DNA of 9,981 nt from an uncultured Victivallales bacterium (GTDB lineage: Bacteria > Verrucomicrobiota > Lentisphaeria > Oligosphaerales > JAFGRS01). The position numbers and the translations under genes were made by a program. The stretch lies in NCBI GenBank assembly GCA_903834675.1, contig CAILKC010000500.1, positions 1-9,981 on the forward strand, in the 5' to 3' direction. Shown here piece by piece: positions 6,324 to 9,981 of the stretch (position 1 is its first letter; each line of letters opens with the position of its first letter). The notes beneath the pieces are model-generated. The model had not been told where the DNA came from. It saw only the letters and a list, made by a program, of their open reading frames with translations, and ran no database searches.

Positions 6324-8027
6324 CTACTCAAGGCCCGCTTGACGAAGCAGGTAGGTGGCGATGAAGGCGATGCTGGTGATCATCTCGTCGAGGTTCATCT
6401 GTTCGCCGTCGCCGTGGGCGTACTCGAGGTGTCCCGCGCCGCTGGTCAGGACGGGCAGGCCGGGGTATTCGGTAGCAAAGAGGCGGCTATCGCAGGAGAC
6501 GGTCCAGCCCTTGATGGGTTGGTCGCGCCACATGCCGACGTCCTTAGCCGCCGCCAGTGCGTGGCGCATGGCCGAGGAGTCCGGATCGCCATCGAACGCC
6601 GCATTATGGAGCTTGTCGTAGGTGACCTGGGTCACGGTACGACCGCTCTGGCGCCGCCCGCTCAGACGCAGGTAGTTCTCCGCCCCGTGCTCTGCTGCCC
6701 GGCGGACCCGAGCCATGATTTCGGTGATGTCATGGGTAGGCACAAACCCCTGGCCACCTTCGAGTTTAAGCACCTCGCCCGGCTCAGCGCCAGCCAGGCT
6801 GAGAGCCAGGACGCCGCCGCTGCGCGCGCCGATCTTGGCCTTCGAGCGGCACAGCGCCCGCACGAAGCCGGCCATCTTGGTGATGGCGCCATCGTTGTCG
6901 AGGATGGAGCCCATGTGGCCGGTCGAGCCATGCACGTCGCAGCGGAAACCCGTCTCGGTGCGCACGAGGTCATAGTGATGATCGACCTTCGGTTTGCCCG
7001 TGGTGCGATCGATAAACTTGGTCTTGTCACCGTAGACCGCGATGTACTCGGTCAGGGCCGCCTCGAGGCAGTCCCGCAGGCAGTCCTCGACGGCGGGCGT
7101 GACCTGGCCCGTGAGGTCGAGGTTGAAGGAGACCTCGCCGCAGATGCGGCTGGGGTGCTCGCCGTAGTGGCCGATCATGCCGTGACAGGTTTGCACCGGC
7201 CGCTGCGGGAAGAGTGCATGCCGACTCTCGGCCTTGATGGCCCGGCCTTCCTGCTCCAACTGCTCGTTGACGAAGGCGAACATCTCGAACAGGTTGACTC
7301 CCGGGCAGCGCAGGTCAGCGCGATACCAGAGTGCCCCGCGATTGGCCGGATGGATATCGTTGCCGGTACACTCGAGCACCAAGAGCGAGCCGTAGAGCTG
7401 GCGTAGGTCCCGGTCGACGGCCAGGGAGAGAGAGCCATTGCCGCCGGTCTCTTCCTCGATGACCAACATCGCCACCAGGTTCTTGGCCAGGCGCTGCTGA
7501 CGGGCCTGCAGCACGTTCGCCAGCACCTTGAAGGCCGCGATCATGGCCACCACGGCACCCTTGTCATCGCAGGAGCCGCGGCCGTAGACGAGGTTGCCTT
7601 CCAGCCGCGGCGGCAGGTAGGGTTTGACGACATCGATGTGGGCATTGATGGCCACGCCATCGGCTCCCTCGTAGCCTCCTGCCCCCGGCACCCGGTAGAG
7701 CAGGTTAGCGCGGTTTGCATAGACGACCTCGGGGGGCAGGCCGGCGGGCCGTTCCGGGGTCTTGGTGAAGTGCAGCAGGGAGAAGGCCGGGTGCTTCTGG
7801 ATGGCGGGGTTCACCGGTCGGCGTTCGCGGCGGGCAGCGGGAAACGGGACGGTGTCCAGTTCGCGCTCCAGGATACGGAAGACGGCATCCTCCGCGGCGC
7901 GCATGCGCTCGACGTCGGCGTAGGGCGTCGTGTCGATGGCGCAGATTTCGAGGAGCAGGTCCGTCACGTAGCGGCGCATTTCCGGCGTGCGGCTGGCGGC
8001 CAGGATCGCTTCGGTCAGTTCGCGCAT
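6324..8027 (-). CDS. Large M20-family metallopeptidase/deacylase
   Basis: This 567-aa M20/ArgE/DapE-type zinc hydrolase would cleave an amide or peptide bond of an N-acyl amino acid or small peptide in the cytosol (no signal peptide). Visible metal and catalytic residues are His130-x-Asp132 (AHIDVV), the bridging Asp154 in GRGSCDDKG, the Glu pair in EEETGGNGS (191-193), and a C-terminal His in EYAHGDGEQ (538). The lid domain has VHGSTGHMGS (366-374) followed by DNDGAI. At 567 aa it is longer than usual M20 enzymes (about 350-480), with roughly 100 extra N-terminal residues before the catalytic strand. I chose the ATG at 8027 because GAGGGGA lies five bases upstream. The frame is open 19 codons further, but that would overlap the upstream aminotransferase. 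The start lies 16 bp after the aminotransferase stop, so the two form an operon. The substrate is unknown. Confidence 0.88.
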   Translation of the reverse strand: MRELTEAILAASRTPEMRRYVTDLLLEICAIDTTPYADVERMRAAEDAVFRILERELDTVPFPAARRERRPVNPAIQKHPAFSLLHFTKTPERPAGLPPEVVYANRANLLYRVPGAGGYEGADGVAINAHIDVVKPYLPPRLEGNLVYGRGSCDDKGAVVAMIAAFKVLANVLQARQQRLAKNLVAMLVIEEETGGNGSLSLAVDRDLRQLYGSLLVLECTGNDIHPANRGALWYRADLRCPGVNLFEMFAFVNEQLEQEGRAIKAESRHALFPQRPVQTCHGMIGHYGEHPSRICGEVSFNLDLTGQVTPAVEDCLRDCLEAALTEYIAVYGDKTKFIDRTTGKPKVDHHYDLVRTETGFRCDVHGSTGHMGSILDNDGAITKMAGFVRALCRSKAKIGARSGGVLALSLAGAEPGEVLKLEGGQGFVPTHDITEIMARVRRAAEHGAENYLRLSGRRQSGRTVTQVTYDKLHNAAFDGDPDSSAMRHALAAAKDVGMWRDQPIKGWTVSCDSRLFATEYPGLPVLTSGAGHLEYAHGDGEQMNLDEMITSIAFIATYLLRQAGLE

Positions 8028-8043
8028 GGCATTCCCCTCTTGG

Positions 8044-9417
8044 TCAGCCGAGGACCTCGGCACACGCCTCAGCGAGCACGTCAAAGCCTTCTTCGAGGGC
8101 GTCGCGGGGCGTGATCAGCGGTGGGGCGATCTTGATACAGCCGCCGCCCAGGCCCACGGGCGCGAACATCAACAGGCCTTTCTGCAGGCAGGCTTCGTTG
8201 ACGGCGAGGGCGGAGTCCGCGTCGGGGTCCTTGGTTCCGGGCTTGACCATGAGCAGTCCGCCGACCAGGCCGCGGTGCATGGCAGCGCCGATGCGGTGCG
8301 GGTAGCGGCGCTGGAGCGCGTCAAGTCGCGGGCCCAGCACCTGGCTTCCCAGGACGGCAGCCTTGGCCGCCAGGTCTTCCTTAGCGATGATCTTGAGACT
8401 GGCGATGGCGGCTGCCACCGGGAGCGGGCTGGCGGAGTGGGTGCTGGTCATCGAGCCGGGCGGATACAGGCTCATGATGTCGTTGCGGCCGATGACGGCG
8501 GCAAGCGGCAGGCTCGAGGAGACTCCCTTGCCACAGCAGATGAGGTCGGGGGTCAGGTCGTAATGCTGCCAGCAGTAGTACTTGCCGGTGCGTCCGAAGC
8601 CGGCCTGCACTTCGTCCATGATCAGCACCACGTCGTGCCGACGGCACCAGCGCCCCAGCTCGCGGGCGTAGTCGTCGGGAAGGAAATTGGGTCCGATGCC
8701 CTGGTAGGACTCGGTGATGACGCCGGCGACGTCTGCGGGGGTAAGGCCGTGGCTTGCCAGGGTCTCCTCGAAGCGCGCAAACCGGGTATCGGCGCAGCGG
8801 AAGCCGTCGGGGAAAGGCACTTGGATGAACCCTTCCGGCAGACGCACAATCCAGTCCTTGAGCGCGCTCATGCCGCCAATCATCTGGGCGCCGAGGGTAC
8901 GGCCATGGAAGGCGCCCTCGAAGGAGACGATGACATGCTTGCGTTCGCCGTGACGGCGCACTCCGTAAGTACGCGCCAGCTTGACGGCGTTCTCGGTGGC
9001 TTCAGCGCCGGTGCTGAGCAGGAACACCTTGTCGTCCGGGCGTGGGGCCGTGGCGGCGAGCAGGCTGCACAATTCAGCGCGGGCTTCATGGGCAAAGACA
9101 TAGGTTGCCAGCAGCGGTTTATCGAGGACCTGGCGCAGCGCCTCGATGATCTCCGGGCGGCCGTGTCCGGCATTGGCCACCAGCACGCAACTGGACCAGT
9201 CGATCCAGCAGTTGCCCCAGCGGTCGAAGACCTGGAAGCCTTCGGCGCGGTCCCAAACGATCGGGGGTTGTCCCTGCATACTGACGGGCTCAACCCGCGC
9301 CAGGGTCTCGAAGATCGGCAGGGATTCGGGCACCGGGATCGCAGTGGCAATCCGCCGGTACGCGGTGTGGACGAGGGGGACGGCTCGTGGAATCAGGTTG
9401 TACTTGTGGTCGGCCAT
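8044..9417 (-). CDS. Class III PLP-dependent aminotransferase
   Basis: This 457-aa aminotransferase is of the acetylornithine/GABA/omega-amino-acid class. It would move an amino group between an amino compound and a 2-oxo acid using pyridoxal phosphate. Evidence includes the phosphate-binding STGAEATENAVKLAR (135-149), FHGRT (170-174), the ring-stacking Asp268 in IMDEVQAGFGRTG, the Schiff-base Lys297 in CCGKGVSSSLP, and THSASPLP (326-333). The 60-residue N-terminal arm (YNLIPRAVPLVHTAYRRI... ARVEPVSMQGQPP) is characteristic of a distinct branch rather than ArgD, so I give no symbol. The ATG at 9417 is chosen over a TTG 11 codons upstream at 9450 because AGAAGGA sits ten bases before it. It is followed 16 bp later by the M20 gene and appears to be first in that operon. 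The substrate is not determinable. Confidence 0.9.
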   Translation of the reverse strand: MADHKYNLIPRAVPLVHTAYRRIATAIPVPESLPIFETLARVEPVSMQGQPPIVWDRAEGFQVFDRWGNCWIDWSSCVLVANAGHGRPEIIEALRQVLDKPLLATYVFAHEARAELCSLLAATAPRPDDKVFLLSTGAEATENAVKLARTYGVRRHGERKHVIVSFEGAFHGRTLGAQMIGGMSALKDWIVRLPEGFIQVPFPDGFRCADTRFARFEETLASHGLTPADVAGVITESYQGIGPNFLPDDYARELGRWCRRHDVVLIMDEVQAGFGRTGKYYCWQHYDLTPDLICCGKGVSSSLPLAAVIGRNDIMSLYPPGSMTSTHSASPLPVAAAIASLKIIAKEDLAAKAAVLGSQVLGPRLDALQRRYPHRIGAAMHRGLVGGLLMVKPGTKDPDADSALAVNEACLQKGLLMFAPVGLGGGCIKIAPPLITPRDALEEGFDVLAEACAEVLG

Positions 9418-9427
9418 CGTGCGCAGG

Positions 9428-9434
9428 TCCTTCT
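9428..9434 (-). promoter_or_regulatory. Ribosome-binding site deciding the aminotransferase start
   Basis: On the - strand AGAAGGA lies ten bases before the ATG at 9417. The competing TTG start at 9450 has no comparable purine box, so the shorter protein beginning MADHKYNL is favoured. Confidence 0.55.
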
Positions 9435-9550
9435 GCAACCCCTCAGCCAAGGGCAGCGGGTGAACGACGCGGTCCAGGTCCCTGAAAACGCCGCCGAATG
9501 TAGCCCGCGTTTCGGCGTAAGCAACACTGGCACGACCCTGGTCCGTAATC

Positions 9551-9600
9551 CCTCAGGTGCGTGGGCGCAAGTCAGCTCCGTAGGTGGTGACACCTCAGGT
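9551..9600. repeat. cctcaggt direct repeat with a small dyad
   Basis: cctcaggt occurs at 9551-9558 and again at 9593-9600, 42 bp apart. The second copy partly overlaps a dyad, aggtg (9582-9586) with cacct (9591-9595) around gtga. The position, 130-180 bp upstream of the aminotransferase start, would suit operator sites. A chance repeat in a repeat-rich region is as likely. Confidence 0.3.
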
Positions 9601-9660
9601 CCTAGGGTTCAGAGTTCAGCAGTGCCTCCGGCTGTGGCCGGACATACCGGAATGAGACTT

Positions 9661-9692
9661 GTTCGCGGTTTCGGGGTTTCGGGGTTACGGGA
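9661..9692. repeat. Four 8-bp tandem units, two identical
   Basis: The stretch divides into gttcgcgg, tttcgggg, tttcgggg and ttacggga. The middle two are identical and the outer two differ by 2-3 bases. This is a short imperfect tandem repeat, possibly grown by slippage or a cluster of binding sites. Confidence 0.45.
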
Positions 9693-9716
9693 GCGGTGCC
9701 ATGTTTTTGGGAAGGT

Positions 9717-9746
9717 CCGCTGCCGTCTGCAGGAAGACGGCAGCGG
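9717..9746. repeat. Perfect 12-bp hairpin
   Basis: ccgctgccgtct (9717-9728) is exactly complementary to agacggcagcgg (9735-9746), leaving a 6-nt loop gcagga. It would be a very stable GC-rich stem in RNA from either strand. Neither side is followed by a run of T in the transcript sense, so a classical Rho-independent terminator is not supported. It may be a palindromic repeat unit, a processing site, or a terminator of a lower-consensus type for a gene beyond the right edge. Confidence 0.7.
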
Positions 9747-9981
9747 GGTCGGCCTGGAGAAGTCAGCCCCAAACCGAGGTATCGAAAGATGGCACCACAG
9801 AACACCGGGCGCAAGAGCACACAGGCACTGCGAGTAATGGGTCAGAAGCCGTGAAAGAATCGAGGATGGCGGATAATCAGTCTCATTCGAGGGTGCCAGC
9901 GGAGGGGGCTCGGTACCCGTGGGGGGGACCGGCCCTGGATGGCCGGGAGAGTCGGCGGCGGCGGGGGCGCGCGGGGACACC

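Larger units (their letters stand above)
9418..9981. other. Non-coding, repeat-bearing region upstream of the aminotransferase operon
   Basis: No believable gene is seen in these ~560 bases. The + frame crossing it is antisense to the aminotransferase, and the 123-aa - frame at 9609-9980 is Pro/Arg-rich with no domain or clear start. The region should hold the operon's promoter, but no -35/-10 pair could be picked with confidence. It contains a direct repeat (9551-9600), an 8-bp tandem array (9661-9692) and a perfect hairpin (9717-9746). The last 80 bases are very G-rich on the + strand. A gene lying beyond 9981 may start or end close by. Confidence 0.5.

Noticed and set aside
7987..9837. A 616-codon open frame on the + strand.
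   Set aside because: It is antisense to the well-supported aminotransferase, whose PLP motifs are unmistakable. Its protein has no recognisable domain and runs through non-coding repeats at the end; long antisense frames are expected in GC-rich DNA.
9609..9980. A 123-aa frame on the - strand near the right edge.
   Set aside because: It runs through the hairpin and tandem repeat, is Pro/Arg/Ser-rich, and shows no domain or convincing ribosome-binding site.

Overview
The window is bacterial, GC-rich DNA with five protein-coding genes in two blocks, one clear pseudogene fragment, and several hundred bases of non-coding DNA rich in inverted repeats. No rRNA, tRNA, CRISPR array or housekeeping marker is visible, so the taxon cannot be fixed. 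The composite palindromic repeats and the beta-helix fragment would suit a PVC-type or related environmental bacterium, but this is a weak inference from general impression.

Left block (about 1-3,422, + strand): three tyrosine recombinase genes, each joined to the next by an ATGA stop/start overlap. This is the hallmark of a RIT (recombinase in trio) mobile element. ritA and ritB look complete, with all catalytic residues. ritC is cut at codon 272, losing the second catalytic His and the nucleophilic Tyr. About 700 bp of non-coding DNA precedes ritA and holds a 23-bp-arm inverted repeat, short direct repeats and a second inverted repeat just ahead of the gene. It is probably the left end of the element plus its target.

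Scar region (about 3,423-4,369): ritC runs straight into an oppositely oriented, frameshifted fragment of a right-handed beta-helix repeat protein. Next come two inverted copies of a ~95-bp composite palindromic repeat, then 200 bp leading to the next gene. This stretch looks like a rearrangement or decay zone.

Right block: a + strand cobalamin-binding-type radical SAM enzyme (4,370-6,007) converges on a two-gene - strand operon (9,417 to 6,324). The operon encodes a class III PLP aminotransferase followed 16 bp later by a large M20 metallopeptidase/deacylase. The pair probably act in one amino-acid or N-acyl-amino-acid pathway, one handling amino transfer and the other amide hydrolysis; the substrate is not readable from sequence. 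Nothing ties the radical SAM enzyme functionally to the operon.

The last ~560 bases (9,418-9,981) carry no believable gene. They contain a perfect 12-bp hairpin, a short 8-bp tandem array and a direct repeat, and may also hold the operon's promoter.
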